DNA of 23,495 nucleotides from JBHHZI01 sp046757965. Lineage in GTDB: Bacteria > Acidobacteriota > Polarisedimenticolia > SMYD01. Each line of letters opens with the position of its first letter. Within the stretch, counting starts at the first letter, position 1. The position numbers were made by a program, and so were the translations under genes. Below the pieces are notes generated by a model that was given only the letters and a program-made list of their open reading frames with translations, searched no databases and was not told the DNA's origin. Below, piece by piece: positions 1-8,772 of the stretch. The stretch is from assembly GCA_046757965.1 (NCBI GenBank), contig JBHHZI010000038.1, positions 1 to 23,495 on the forward strand, written 5' to 3'.

Positions 1-591
1 GTCGAATCGATGGCGCGACGCCTGCTCGACGAGACCCGTTTTCTCTCGGATCGCGAGATCGCCGAGAATCTCCTGGAGGGGGGAGACTTCCGGCCATATC
101 GCGAGGTCGTCGCCGGGTCGGTGGTCTCGGCCGCCGCCCGCCAGGGCATCGCGCTGTCGGATGACGAGGCGATGAGTGTCGGGGCCAGCGTGGGGTGCTG
201 GCCGCCGTTCGCCGACACCGCTGCCGCGCTCGCGGTGCTGGGCCGTGGTCGCCGGCTGGCCATCGTCAGCAATGTTGAACGGCGGGATGTCGTGTCGAGC
301 ATCGGCCGGATCGGGGTCGCGTTCGACGAGGTCGTCACCGCCGAGGACGTCCGGGCCTACAAGCCGGACCGGACTCCTTTCGACGAGGTGCTGCGCCGGC
401 TGGCCCTGCCGAGGGAGAAGGTGCTGCACGTGGCGCAGTCGCTCTACCACGACATCGGGCCGGTTGCCACTCTCGGGATCGACTCGATCTGGATCGATCG
501 GCGCGGTGACGCCGCGACCGATTCGCCCACGTACCGCCGCTGCTTCAGTGATCTGGCGGGAATGGCCGAGGCGCTCGGCCCGGCTGACTGA
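1..591 (+). CDS. HAD-superfamily hydrolase, haloacid dehalogenase type II-like (5' end missing)
   Basis: The reading frame is open from the first base of the window, so the start lies upstream. The nucleophile motif DxDxT near the N-terminus is not in the window. The rest of the HAD core is visible: motif II in IVSNVERRD (Ser), the motif III lysine in AYKPDRTPF, and a motif IV stretch HVAQSLYHDIGPVATLG followed by SIWIDRR. This HVAQSLYHDI block is typical of the haloacid dehalogenase type II branch, soluble enzymes that hydrolyse C-halogen or phosphoester bonds through an aspartyl intermediate. The substrate cannot be read from the sequence. The gene is convergent with the TraB-like gene, with only 8 bp between the two stops. 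An ATG at position 10 is in frame but would leave the protein without its catalytic motif, so it is unlikely to be the true start. Confidence 0.85.
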   Translation, partial: VESMARRLLDETRFLSDREIAENLLEGGDFRPYREVVAGSVVSAAARQGIALSDDEAMSVGASVGCWPPFADTAAALAVLGRGRRLAIVSNVERRDVVSSIGRIGVAFDEVVTAEDVRAYKPDRTPFDEVLRRLALPREKVLHVAQSLYHDIGPVATLGIDSIWIDRRGDAATDSPTYRRCFSDLAGMAEALGPAD

Positions 592-599
592 GCGACGGT

Positions 600-2477
600 T
601 CACCAGACGTAATCGCGCGCGTACGCCCGCACCTGCTTGCCGTCGAGCATGTGGAACGTGCGGATGCGAGCGAGCGCCGGCGGCGAGAGCTGGCCGATGG
701 GGACGTGGACGATTCGTCGCCCGCGGTTTGCGGCGTACTGGCGGGCGAACGACCGCGGCGGTGACGGCGCCACGTGCACCACGAGCCGCTCGCTGGCGTA
801 GTCGAGACCCGCCAGCAGCAGGTGCTCCCCGGGCGTGCGCGCCACGGCGAATTCCGGGTCTTCCCAGACGAGGTACATGCGCCCGGGAGGCCAGGTGAGC
901 AGCAGTCCACCATACTCACAGCGTGCCACCCCGGGCCCCACGATCTGCTCGCCGGGAGGTGTGGAATACAGCGCCATGTCCGATTCCTGGTCATGCTCTC
1001 CCTGCCACGTCATGCGATGCACGTAACGACCTGCGGCATCGTCCGGATCGAACAGCAGCACGACGGCCCCGACGTCACCTTTCACGGGGATCCTCTGGTG
1101 AACCCAGATGCGTCCGTCGTGGGCGAGGTTCCTGATCGTCTCGCGAAAGTCGATGCCGTCAAGGAGCGACGTGGTGAACGGTTCACTGCGGCTCTGGTCG
1201 GCAGCCAGGATGCCTTTTGCCTTGTGGGCGAGGAAGCGCCCGTACCCCTCGATGACGATGTCCTCGGGTGGGAAGCTACAGGGACCCTGGCCGTCCCACT
1301 GCTCCTTCCAGGCCCCGGGGCGGCGCTCGACCGGGCGGGGTCGCACCAGGCGCAACGGCCTACGCCTGCGGCGGAGGGGCCGCTCGAACCGCACCTGGCG
1401 GCCCGCACGATCCAGATCCTCGAGAGTGATCCGCAGCGCCGCCCGGTTGTCGGCAGATGCTGACGGTTCGTAGGTGGCCCCGGTGTTCCACACATGCCAG
1501 GCGAAGCTGTCGTCGGCGATGCCGCGTGCGGCCAGCACCAGTGTGTAGAAATCCGGTGCCAGGGCGCGTTCGAGGAGAGAACAGTTGCGCGCATAGCGGA
1601 ACAGGGTGGCCACCGCGGCCGGCGAAACTTCTTCTCCTTCCCGGCGCAGCGCGGCGCGGGCGTCACGGATCAGATCGGTGTGCAGGTTCTGCCTCGGCAG
1701 CGGCCAGGAAGATCCCGCGGCGGTGCCGGTCTGCTCCTGCCGCCAGGACTCGTAGCGGGCCGCGATGTAGGGCATCTCGCCGAGCACCTCCCGGGTCGAG
1801 TCCGGGTGCAGGTGGAAGACCGCCACGCGCAGACGGGGACGGCGGCCGAAGGGCACCGCCGGTTCCTGATCCAGACGGTCGAGGACTCCCCGGACATGGG
1901 ACAGCCCACAGACGAAGAGCACTCGCGCGCGAGGCACGGCGAGCAGGCGGGAGAGGTGATGGGCCATGGTGCGCTCGCGCAATGTCGTGTCGTCGGCCGC
2001 GTGAGAAGAATGCACCGGAACGGTCGTCAGGCACGGGCCGGCGTAGGCCGCCAGGCCGATCGATTCGATGGCGTGGGGGTCGGGAAAGGACCGGCGCACC
2101 GGTGTCACACGAGCGGCGTTGCGGTCCACGCACGACACCGGCAGATCGTGGTCGATGGCCAGGCGCACCGCCTCGACGATGCCGTCGGTCGGCTCGATCA
2201 GCGCGTACAGGGGGCCGGTTTCGGCGTCTGAACCCGCGGCCGGCCTCTCCATCTCTATGCGCAGGACGGATAGAAGCGGCAGGCGGGACACCGCCTCCTG
2301 ATACGCCGCGCTCAACCCGCCGGGCAACTCGACGGCGACATGAGTCGGCCGGTGCTCGGCGAACACGCGTCGCACTTCCACGGCGAACTCGAAGCGGCCG
2401 TGCAGGAGCGGCACGACGCGCAGCCGCCCGCCGGCCGCGCGCAACGGGTCGTCAGGTCGGCGAGCCGTCCGGGTCAT
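600..2477 (-). CDS. TraB/PrgY-like (TIKI superfamily) domain protein with long C-terminal extension, partner of a MoxR ATPase
   Basis: Encodes 625 aa if started at the ATG at 2477; an in-frame ATG at 2522 would lengthen it and deepen the overlap with the upstream ATPase gene. The first 200 residues follow the TraB/PrgY/GumN plan: VVPLLHG (21-27), PTHVAVELPGG (44-54), SCVDRNAARVTPVRR (115-129) and LFVCGLSHVRGVL (187-199), matching the family's GTxH, PDxVxxEL, DR-x-TxxR and GxGHxxG blocks. The remaining 420 residues include an Arg-rich patch (RPLRRRRRPLR) and a C-terminal half I do not recognise. No signal peptide or membrane helix is evident, so it is probably cytoplasmic. The start overlaps the ATPase gene by 26 bp, implying one operon and co-translation. 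DUF5682 proteins, which also sit beside MoxR ATPases, are a possible alternative family. The biochemical role is unknown; proteolytic activity has been proposed for the wider superfamily. Confidence 0.72.
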   Translation of the reverse strand: MTRTARRPDDPLRAAGGRLRVVPLLHGRFEFAVEVRRVFAEHRPTHVAVELPGGLSAAYQEAVSRLPLLSVLRIEMERPAAGSDAETGPLYALIEPTDGIVEAVRLAIDHDLPVSCVDRNAARVTPVRRSFPDPHAIESIGLAAYAGPCLTTVPVHSSHAADDTTLRERTMAHHLSRLLAVPRARVLFVCGLSHVRGVLDRLDQEPAVPFGRRPRLRVAVFHLHPDSTREVLGEMPYIAARYESWRQEQTGTAAGSSWPLPRQNLHTDLIRDARAALRREGEEVSPAAVATLFRYARNCSLLERALAPDFYTLVLAARGIADDSFAWHVWNTGATYEPSASADNRAALRITLEDLDRAGRQVRFERPLRRRRRPLRLVRPRPVERRPGAWKEQWDGQGPCSFPPEDIVIEGYGRFLAHKAKGILAADQSRSEPFTTSLLDGIDFRETIRNLAHDGRIWVHQRIPVKGDVGAVVLLFDPDDAAGRYVHRMTWQGEHDQESDMALYSTPPGEQIVGPGVARCEYGGLLLTWPPGRMYLVWEDPEFAVARTPGEHLLLAGLDYASERLVVHVAPSPPRSFARQYAANRGRRIVHVPIGQLSPPALARIRTFHMLDGKQVRAYARDYVW

Positions 2478-3339
2478 CGTCGGTTCCAGGCACCGCGTGC
2501 GGACCACCAGGGCCGGCACCATTGAGATAGATGAGCGCGGATTCTCCGAGCGTCAGGCGGACGGCTTCCGACAGCAGATCGGCCGGGTCGCGTCCCTGGT
2601 TCTGGTGAATGCGCTTGAGGGCGAAGCGGGCCAGGTTGATGCCGTCGCGTACCGTGAACCGCTCATCGGCGGCGTGCGCCGCGCGCAGAAACCCGAGCAC
2701 ATAGTCGAGCACCTGCTCCGGGGCGAAGGCGACGTGCCGCTGCAGGATGCGGCGCTCCTCGTCGGCATCCGGAAAATCGATCCGGATCTGTGGCTGCAGT
2801 CGCGAGTGAATGTACTCCGGAATGTCGAACGTCGAGGCGTCGTCGTTCATGGTCACCGCGATGCGAAAACCATCATGAGCCGCGACCTTGATGCCGGCGA
2901 CGATCGATTCCACGTAGCGCCGCGGGTCCAGGAGGGGAGCCAGCGAGGCCCACGCCTTCTCGCTCATCCGGTTGCCCTCGTCGAGAATGCAGATGCCCCC
3001 CTCGAGCATGGCGGTGACCAGGGGAGAGGCCGAGTAGCGGATGGTGCCGTCGGGGCCGACCACCGGCGTGACGATCAGATCCTCCGGCCGCGTGTCCATG
3101 GTGGCCTGGAACAGATATGCCGGGCGTCCCAGTTCCTTCGCCGCGGCATAGGCGAGGGTCGTCTTGCCCACGCCGGGCCGGCCCACGAGACGGGGGTTGA
3201 GGGGGAGATCTTCCGGATCGATGACCAGCCAGGCCGCCAGGACCTGCAGCATCAGGTCACGTCGTCCGACCCATTCCATCTTGAGGACATCGGGATGGGA
3301 GAGCTGAAGCTCGACGCCGTCGATGATCCGGGTCTTCAT
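2452..3339 (-). CDS. MoxR-type AAA+ ATPase (AAA_5 family)
   Basis: A 295-aa AAA+ ATPase. Visible motifs are Walker A GRPGVGKTT (53-61), Walker B ICILDEGNRM (116-125, with D120/E121), a sensor-1 Asn in VTMND (165) and an arginine-finger candidate in YIHSRLQPQ (R180). MoxR ATPases act as chaperones that remodel or insert cofactors into partner proteins, usually with a VWA protein encoded nearby. Here the directly coupled partner is the TraB-like protein, while a secreted VWA protein of another family lies just upstream on the same strand. The ATG at 3339 is preceded by AGGTG at a suitable distance. The last 25 codons or so (Gly/Pro-rich) are unrelated to the ATPase core. The MoxR class is certain; the client is not. 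Confidence 0.9.
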   Translation of the reverse strand: MKTRIIDGVELQLSHPDVLKMEWVGRRDLMLQVLAAWLVIDPEDLPLNPRLVGRPGVGKTTLAYAAAKELGRPAYLFQATMDTRPEDLIVTPVVGPDGTIRYSASPLVTAMLEGGICILDEGNRMSEKAWASLAPLLDPRRYVESIVAGIKVAAHDGFRIAVTMNDDASTFDIPEYIHSRLQPQIRIDFPDADEERRILQRHVAFAPEQVLDYVLGFLRAAHAADERFTVRDGINLARFALKRIHQNQGRDPADLLSEAVRLTLGESALIYLNGAGPGGPHAVPGTDDDPDGSPT

Positions 3340-3359
3340 GAATGCACCTGCAGGGCCCC

Positions 3360-3388
3360 ACCGGGCAGGTTACTACAGCAGGCCCGGT
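3360..3388. repeat. Inverted repeat upstream of the MoxR-type gene
   Basis: Perfect 7-bp arms ACCGGGC (3360-3366) and GCCCGGT (3382-3388) flank a 15-nt loop, about 20 bp before the ATPase start codon. It may form a leader hairpin or an operator. Nothing else was recognised in the roughly 200 bp between this gene and the VWA gene. Confidence 0.35.
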
Positions 3389-3539
3389 TCGCCGTGCATG
3401 ACGGCATGCGCTGCGTTGATGCGTCTCTCCGGTGAGGGGTGCAGACGGTCATGCCGGAGGGACGGCGGACCTGGTTCGGGTTGCTCCTCATGTTCGAGCG
3501 GAGACGGGGCGCCATATCGAGCAGGGCTCGATCTGGAGT

Positions 3540-5852
3540 TCACCGGTGGGGAGTCAGCGGTTCATCGGCGGCCTCGCCTTCCGGCAGCACCTTCTCCTCC
3601 GGCGCCGCGCCCGGTGGCTCACGACGCGCGTCGATGACGGTGAAGTCCGACGTGCCCAGTTGAATCTGAGTATCCCCTGCACCGGGGACCAGCAGGTGAT
3701 AGGTGTAGAAGTCGGGTGAGAGCAGGGAGGTGTCGATGACATGGGAGATCTGCAGGCAGCTACCGGACGCGCGCAGGCGCGGCCTCCCCAGCCGGTAGAA
3801 CGGAATCCCGCCCCGATCCACGAAACCGCGCGCCGCGAGCGATGGATGGGCGTTCTTCTTGCGGGTGCACAGCCACGTCTGCATCACCATCATGGTGCCG
3901 GTCGCGGTTCCGTTCACGTCGCAGGGCAGCAGGGTCGTCGTCACACCGCGGGCGGTTGACTCTCGCGGAGATCGCCTGAGGGGCAGGGCGGTGAGAACGG
4001 CCGAGACAGCTCTCTCGCAGGCCGGGCCGAGCACGCCGAGCTTGTGAGGGTGCGGAAGATCGAGGTCGATCTGAGAGGCGGCATACGCCTCGGTGCCGAG
4101 ATCTCGCACGGCCGCACGGAGTCGGTAACTGCCTGGCGACACGTCGAGAAGACTCTCGTGCACCACGTCGAGACCATTCATGTCGGCAGCATGAAAGGGG
4201 ACGGATTCGTGGTCCGCGAATTCCCATGACCGGGATCCATCGAGCTGGTGCAGCAGTCCGGCGATGTCCCAGCGCTTCTGAGTCCCGCCGGCTGCGGGGA
4301 GGTGGAACAGCGATTCCAGGGACAGGCCGACCTGGAGCAGGACGCGCCAGGTCCGGCCACGGATCGCCACCGGCCGGATGGCGAGATACAGCGGGAAGGC
4401 GTCTGCCGTCGAGGGTCGCGAGAGAACGGCGGCGAAGCGACGGAAGACCCGGTCGGCCGCGGTCAGGGACTGGATACTGTAGCGATGCGGGAGCACCTGC
4501 CCGGCCACCTCGACGCGCACCTCCTGGGTCTTGCTTCGTTTCTGGTCGCGGGGAACCAGGCCGATCCGGTAGACACATCGCTGCTTGTTCGTTGCCCGGT
4601 CCAGCAGGGCGAAGGCGGTCTTCGGCGCCCGGTTGTAATCGCCCCCGGTGCGCTCGGCGAAGTTCCAGCCCGTGGAGACGGCCTGCTCCGCGGCCCTCTC
4701 CATGAGCTGGTGGAGACCGGCGTTGACGGTGTTGACAACCGTCCGCGAGGTCACGGCATCCGCAGCCACCTCTCGCATGATGGACCAGTTGTTGGCGCTG
4801 GTGGGGAGGTAGGTTCGTCTCTCATAGGGGAAGTAGTACTCCCGGGGAAACAGCCCGCCATTCTGTGTGAAGACGAAGAGAATCTTGCGGCCGGGAACCG
4901 CATCAAGACTCATGAGCAGGTTGCGCAGCATGCGAAACGCGGCCCGGCTGTGATGAAGCTCATCCTGGGCATAGGAGTCACACGTGGTCGGGATGGACTC
5001 GCAGACGTGGATGCGCGCCCGGAGCAAGGCCGGAAAGCCGTCGAAGAAGGCGCGATCCTCGAAGGCTGCATGAAGGCGGGACAGAATCTCGGTCCGGTCC
5101 GAGCTGAAGCCGGACAGCTCGACGAGGCCGGTTCCCGTGGCATACCCCGCCATCATGAGACGATCGCCGGGTCTCATCAATTCACGGATCCACCTCTCGG
5201 CGTTCTCCAGGGCCCGATCCCGGCCCCCCGGCCGCAGCTGGCTGAAGTCGAAGTACATGACGAACCGGCGCTTGGCCGGAGATGCTTCCGTCGCGTCGAT
5301 CTCGCCGGGCGCATGGGATTCACCGGTCCCTCGGGTCTTGCCCGTCGTGCCCGCCTCGCCACCCGGAGCGGCCGTTGTGGACGCTGTTCCACCGGGGCCG
5401 ACCCCGGCGACCTGCCCGGTCCCTTCGGATGTTGATGCGTTGGCCCTGCCGGCCGGGGATGACGAGGAGCTGGAGTTGTTCTCATCGACCGTCGCGAGCC
5501 GTGGCGGCAGCCGGCCGGTGGCACCTTGTTCGGTGTCACAGAGATCGTCAACGCTGTAAACCTGCCACTCCCGGGTCCGTTCGAAGACGCGGAAATCGGT
5601 CTTCGTCAATCCATGAATCGGCTTGCCGTTCTCGTCGTACACCTCCACATCGAACAGGATGATCGACACCTCGGCCTCCTCGGTGTAGCCGGTGGCCGCC
5701 GGTGGGAGCTTCTCCTCGGGAGGTGAACCCGGTCTCTGCGCAGCGTCAAGCCATGGAGACGCCGTCAGGAGGATCGCGGTCGCGCACAGAAAGCGCAGAC
5801 CCCGGAAAGAACGTGCACCGCCAGAGGATCGATTCGTTGCCCTCCGTTGCAT
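3540..5852 (-). CDS. Secreted protein with VWFA-related Acidobacterial domain
   Basis: Encodes 770 aa. The ATG at 5852 is chosen because it follows a strong GGGAGGTG ribosome site and opens a signal peptide (Arg-rich, then FLCATAILLTASPWLDA, about residues 21-37). The stretch VSIILFDVEVYDENGKP followed by GLTKTDFRVFE (62-91) is the hallmark entry of the VWFA-related Acidobacterial domain. A Ser/Gly/Thr-rich linker (about 127-185) leads to a VWA-like fold from RRFVMYFDFSQL (196-206). The MIDAS DxSxS is incomplete (DFSQL), so metal binding is doubtful. The C-terminal 300 residues are not assigned. Proteins of this class are exported and of unknown function, possibly adhesion or stress related. 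A promoter candidate lies at 5883-5913. The longer frame to 6254 is rejected: it would lack a signal peptide and run through the divergent kinase gene. Confidence 0.82.
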   Translation of the reverse strand: MQRRATNRSSGGARSFRGLRFLCATAILLTASPWLDAAQRPGSPPEEKLPPAATGYTEEAEVSIILFDVEVYDENGKPIHGLTKTDFRVFERTREWQVYSVDDLCDTEQGATGRLPPRLATVDENNSSSSSSPAGRANASTSEGTGQVAGVGPGGTASTTAAPGGEAGTTGKTRGTGESHAPGEIDATEASPAKRRFVMYFDFSQLRPGGRDRALENAERWIRELMRPGDRLMMAGYATGTGLVELSGFSSDRTEILSRLHAAFEDRAFFDGFPALLRARIHVCESIPTTCDSYAQDELHHSRAAFRMLRNLLMSLDAVPGRKILFVFTQNGGLFPREYYFPYERRTYLPTSANNWSIMREVAADAVTSRTVVNTVNAGLHQLMERAAEQAVSTGWNFAERTGGDYNRAPKTAFALLDRATNKQRCVYRIGLVPRDQKRSKTQEVRVEVAGQVLPHRYSIQSLTAADRVFRRFAAVLSRPSTADAFPLYLAIRPVAIRGRTWRVLLQVGLSLESLFHLPAAGGTQKRWDIAGLLHQLDGSRSWEFADHESVPFHAADMNGLDVVHESLLDVSPGSYRLRAAVRDLGTEAYAASQIDLDLPHPHKLGVLGPACERAVSAVLTALPLRRSPRESTARGVTTTLLPCDVNGTATGTMMVMQTWLCTRKKNAHPSLAARGFVDRGGIPFYRLGRPRLRASGSCLQISHVIDTSLLSPDFYTYHLLVPGAGDTQIQLGTSDFTVIDARREPPGAAPEEKVLPEGEAADEPLTPHR

Positions 5853-5882
5853 GGGCACCTCCCTGCCTGGATCTACGCGCAG

Positions 5883-5913
5883 AGCATACTCCGGAAAAGG
5901 CGTCTGTTGTCGA
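5883..5913 (-). promoter_or_regulatory. Candidate promoter of the VWA gene
   Basis: Reading the minus strand, TCGACA (5913-5908) and TATGCT (5888-5883) are separated by 19 bp. The -10 is good, the spacing is long. It would give a leader of roughly 25 nt containing the GGGAGGTG ribosome site. Confidence 0.35.
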
Positions 5914-5994
5914 TTCGCGGTGCGCGGACCGCGCCGGCTCGTGTGGCCGGGCACGAGCAGGCGGGATTTCATGCCGTGACGCCACGACATCGTG

Positions 5995-6000
5995 TACCCT
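5995..6000 (+). promoter_or_regulatory. Candidate -10 element for a leaderless kinase mRNA
   Basis: TACCCT fits the TANNNT pattern and ends 6 bp before the ATG at 6007. No Shine-Dalgarno sequence precedes that ATG. Together these suggest transcription starting at or next to the start codon. No convincing -35 was seen. Confidence 0.35.
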
Positions 6001-6006
6001 GACGCG

Positions 6007-8763
6007 ATGCCTGCCTGTCCCAGGTGTTCCCGGGATATACCGGCCGGGAAGGCGTTCTGTGCCGACTGCGGCATGGCCGTGACGGCGCGGACGGATCTGC
6101 CCACCCAGACGAGTTTCTCACCGGGTCCGTCGTCTCCACACCCGCCGCCTTCCGGGGATCGGAACGCGACCGGGCCGGGAAAGGCGCGCTTTCTGCCCGG
6201 GGCCGTGCTGGGCGGCCGGTACCGCATCGTGGGGCTGCTCGGGCGAGGCGGCATGGGCGAGGTCTACCGGGCTGACGATCTGAAGCTGGGACAGCCGGTG
6301 GCGCTGAAGTTTCTTCCCGCCGGCCTGGAGCACGACGCGGATCGCCTTTCGCGGTTTCTCAACGAGGTGAAGCTGGCACGCCGCGTCTCCCATCCCAGCG
6401 TCTGCCGGGTGTACGACGTGGGCGAGGTCGGCGGCCAGCATTACCTGTCGATGGAGTACGTCGACGGGGAAGATCTCGCCTCCCTGCTGCGCCGCATCGG
6501 GCGGCTGCCGAAGGACAAGGCGGTGGAGTTGGCCCGCCAGCTCTGCGCCGGTCTGGCGGCTGCGCACGATGAGGGCATCCTGCACCGGGATCTGAAGCCG
6601 GCCAACGTGATGATCGACGGCCGCGGCCGGGCCAGGATCACCGACTTCGGTCTGGCCAGCCTGCCGGGCACGGTGCACGGCAAGGAGGTGCGGGTCGGCA
6701 CGCCCGCCTACATGGCGCCCGAGCAGCTCGCCGGCCGGGAGGTCTCGGTGCGCAGCGATATCTACGCGCTGGGCCTGGTGCTCTACGAACTGTTCTGCGG
6801 CAAGCCGGCCTTCGACCCCACCGGCGGGGCGGAGCGGGTGCGCGGGCCCACCGCATCGACGCCGACGAGCCCATCATCTCTGGTGGAAGGGTTCGACCCG
6901 GCCGTCGAGCGGATCCTGCTGCGCTGTCTCGATGCCGATCCCGTCCGCCGGCCCGCCTCGGCGCTGTCGGTGGCAGCGGCGTTGCCGGGCGGCGATCCGC
7001 TCGCCGCCGCCCTCGCCGCCGGCGAGACGCCGTCGCCGGAACTGGTGGCGGCCCAGGGGGCGGCGGAGGCGATGCACCCGTCCGTCGCCCTGTCGCTTGC
7101 TGTCCTCATTGTTGCCGGTGTCGTGGCGGCCGGTCTGCTCAACGGGACCCATTCTCTGCGGTCGGCGCTGCCGATGGACAAGCCACCGGCGGCCATGGTG
7201 GATCGAGCCCGGGATGTCATCAAGGAGCTGGGCTTCACCGAACCGATCTATGCCGACCCACAGGATGCGGCGTTCGGCTACAGCATCTGGCGTCCGGCGC
7301 TCGACGGGATCTGGAAGCAGATCGAGCCGGACAAGCGGCGGGATCTGTTGCGCTCGGACAACGCCTATGTGGCGAGCTTCTGGTATCGCCAGAGCCCCCT
7401 CACCATGCATCCGGTGCCGTCGCGCTTCGGGACGTTCGTCGGTGAGCATGTAGAGCGCTGGAACCCCTTTCCGCAGATCACCGGGGGGATGCTCGTGTCC
7501 CTCTCTCTGGCCGGCCGTCTCGAGTTCTTCGCGCGAGCGCCGCGCCGCTTCCAGCCGGACACGGATGACAGCGTGGAGCCGGACTGGTCCGTCCCGTTCA
7601 GACTCTCGGGGCTGAACATCGAGGACTTCAAGGCGGTGAAACCACGCTACCAGCGATTCATGGCGCCGGACCACCGTGCCGCCTGGGTCGGCTTCCGTCC
7701 TGGCATGGCCGAGCGCCAGGTCCGGATCGAGGCCGGGACATCGGAAGGACGCCTCTGTCTGTGGGCGATCCTGGACGCGACGGAGTTGGATCAACTGGCG
7801 GGAGAACCCGAGAGTCTCGAGGAAGCTGGCGCGAACAGACTGATGTTCATCTGGATGATCACTGTCGTGCTCGTGGGAGGGGGCGTGCTGGCCCGCTTCA
7901 ATCTCCGCCGCGGGCGGGCCGACCAGCGGGGGGCATGGCGGCTGGGAATTGCCGCGCTGCTCATTCTTCTCCCCGGCACGCTGCTCAGTGCGCACGACCT
8001 GACGACGAGATATGCGGTGATCGCGATCTATCCCGTGGCCGGCACGACGCTGTTCGTGGCCACGTTGCTGACCGTGCTCTACCTCGGTGTGGAGCCGTAC
8101 GCTCGCCGCGTCTGGCCCTCCATGCTGGTCTCCTGGAGCCGTCTGATGTCGCGCACGTCACGCACGTGGCGCGACCCGCTCATCGGCCGTTCGGTGCTCG
8201 GCGGCCTTGCCGCCGGCACGGGCCTCCTGTTCCTGACCTTCTTCGTCACGGGCGCCGTCTGGTGGGTGAAGGGCGAGCCGGTGAAACCATCCGTCGGGAA
8301 CTGGAGCGTGATCCTCGGGCAGCGCTACGCGCTGGCGGAGATTCTCGGTGACACCATGGACAGCCTGGGCCAGGCGCTTTCCCTGGCGCTGTGGCTGGTG
8401 CTGGCCAGGATGCTCGTGCGGCGCTCGTGGCTGGCCGTGCCGGTTGGCGGACTGTTTTATATGTTCATGGGAGGCGTGCCCATCGGCGACAGCCTCGGCG
8501 CCACGCTGTTCTTCACCGGCGTGAGCGCGCTGGTGACCGCGATTCATATCGCCGTGCTGTTGCGGTTCGGTCTGGTGGGCTTGCTCGTCACCATCTACGT
8601 CGACAGCATTGCCCGCATGACGAGCACCACCGACTGGACCGCCTGGCACGCGCAGCCGGCGGTCCTGGCGCTCGCCGTCATCCTGGCTCTGGTCGTCTAC
8701 GGCCACTGGGCGGCCACGGCGGGACGGCGGTTCGCCCTCGACGAGCTGCCGGCTGCATCCTAG
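6007..8763 (+). CDS. Zinc-ribbon Ser/Thr protein kinase with multi-spanning membrane C-terminus
   Basis: Encodes 918 aa from the ATG at 6007; a GTG at 5992 is an alternative. Order of parts: zinc ribbon with C4, C7, C18, C21; Pro/Ser linker; Hanks-type kinase (about 72-330) with glycine loop LLGRGGMGEVY, K101, E120, HRDLKPAN (D195), DFG (213-215) and AYMAPEQ; a first membrane helix VALSLAVLIVAGVVAAG; an extracytoplasmic domain of about 210 residues; then about eight further hydrophobic segments from FIWMITVVLVGGG to the C-terminus. All kinase catalytic residues are present, so it should be active. The kinase faces the cytoplasm and the outer domain may sense a signal, while the polytopic tail has no recognised transporter motif. 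The gene is divergent from the VWA gene and convergent, with a 9-bp gap, with the nucleotidyltransferase gene. Confidence 0.88.
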   Translation: MPACPRCSRDIPAGKAFCADCGMAVTARTDLPTQTSFSPGPSSPHPPPSGDRNATGPGKARFLPGAVLGGRYRIVGLLGRGGMGEVYRADDLKLGQPVALKFLPAGLEHDADRLSRFLNEVKLARRVSHPSVCRVYDVGEVGGQHYLSMEYVDGEDLASLLRRIGRLPKDKAVELARQLCAGLAAAHDEGILHRDLKPANVMIDGRGRARITDFGLASLPGTVHGKEVRVGTPAYMAPEQLAGREVSVRSDIYALGLVLYELFCGKPAFDPTGGAERVRGPTASTPTSPSSLVEGFDPAVERILLRCLDADPVRRPASALSVAAALPGGDPLAAALAAGETPSPELVAAQGAAEAMHPSVALSLAVLIVAGVVAAGLLNGTHSLRSALPMDKPPAAMVDRARDVIKELGFTEPIYADPQDAAFGYSIWRPALDGIWKQIEPDKRRDLLRSDNAYVASFWYRQSPLTMHPVPSRFGTFVGEHVERWNPFPQITGGMLVSLSLAGRLEFFARAPRRFQPDTDDSVEPDWSVPFRLSGLNIEDFKAVKPRYQRFMAPDHRAAWVGFRPGMAERQVRIEAGTSEGRLCLWAILDATELDQLAGEPESLEEAGANRLMFIWMITVVLVGGGVLARFNLRRGRADQRGAWRLGIAALLILLPGTLLSAHDLTTRYAVIAIYPVAGTTLFVATLLTVLYLGVEPYARRVWPSMLVSWSRLMSRTSRTWRDPLIGRSVLGGLAAGTGLLFLTFFVTGAVWWVKGEPVKPSVGNWSVILGQRYALAEILGDTMDSLGQALSLALWLVLARMLVRRSWLAVPVGGLFYMFMGGVPIGDSLGATLFFTGVSALVTAIHIAVLLRFGLVGLLVTIYVDSIARMTSTTDWTAWHAQPAVLALAVILALVVYGHWAATAGRRFALDELPAAS

Positions 8764-8772
8764 CCCGCCCGG

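Noticed and set aside
5853..6254. N-terminal extension of the VWA protein to 6254
   Set aside because: It would overlap the start of the divergent kinase gene and remove the signal peptide; the ATG at 5852 has a strong ribosome site.
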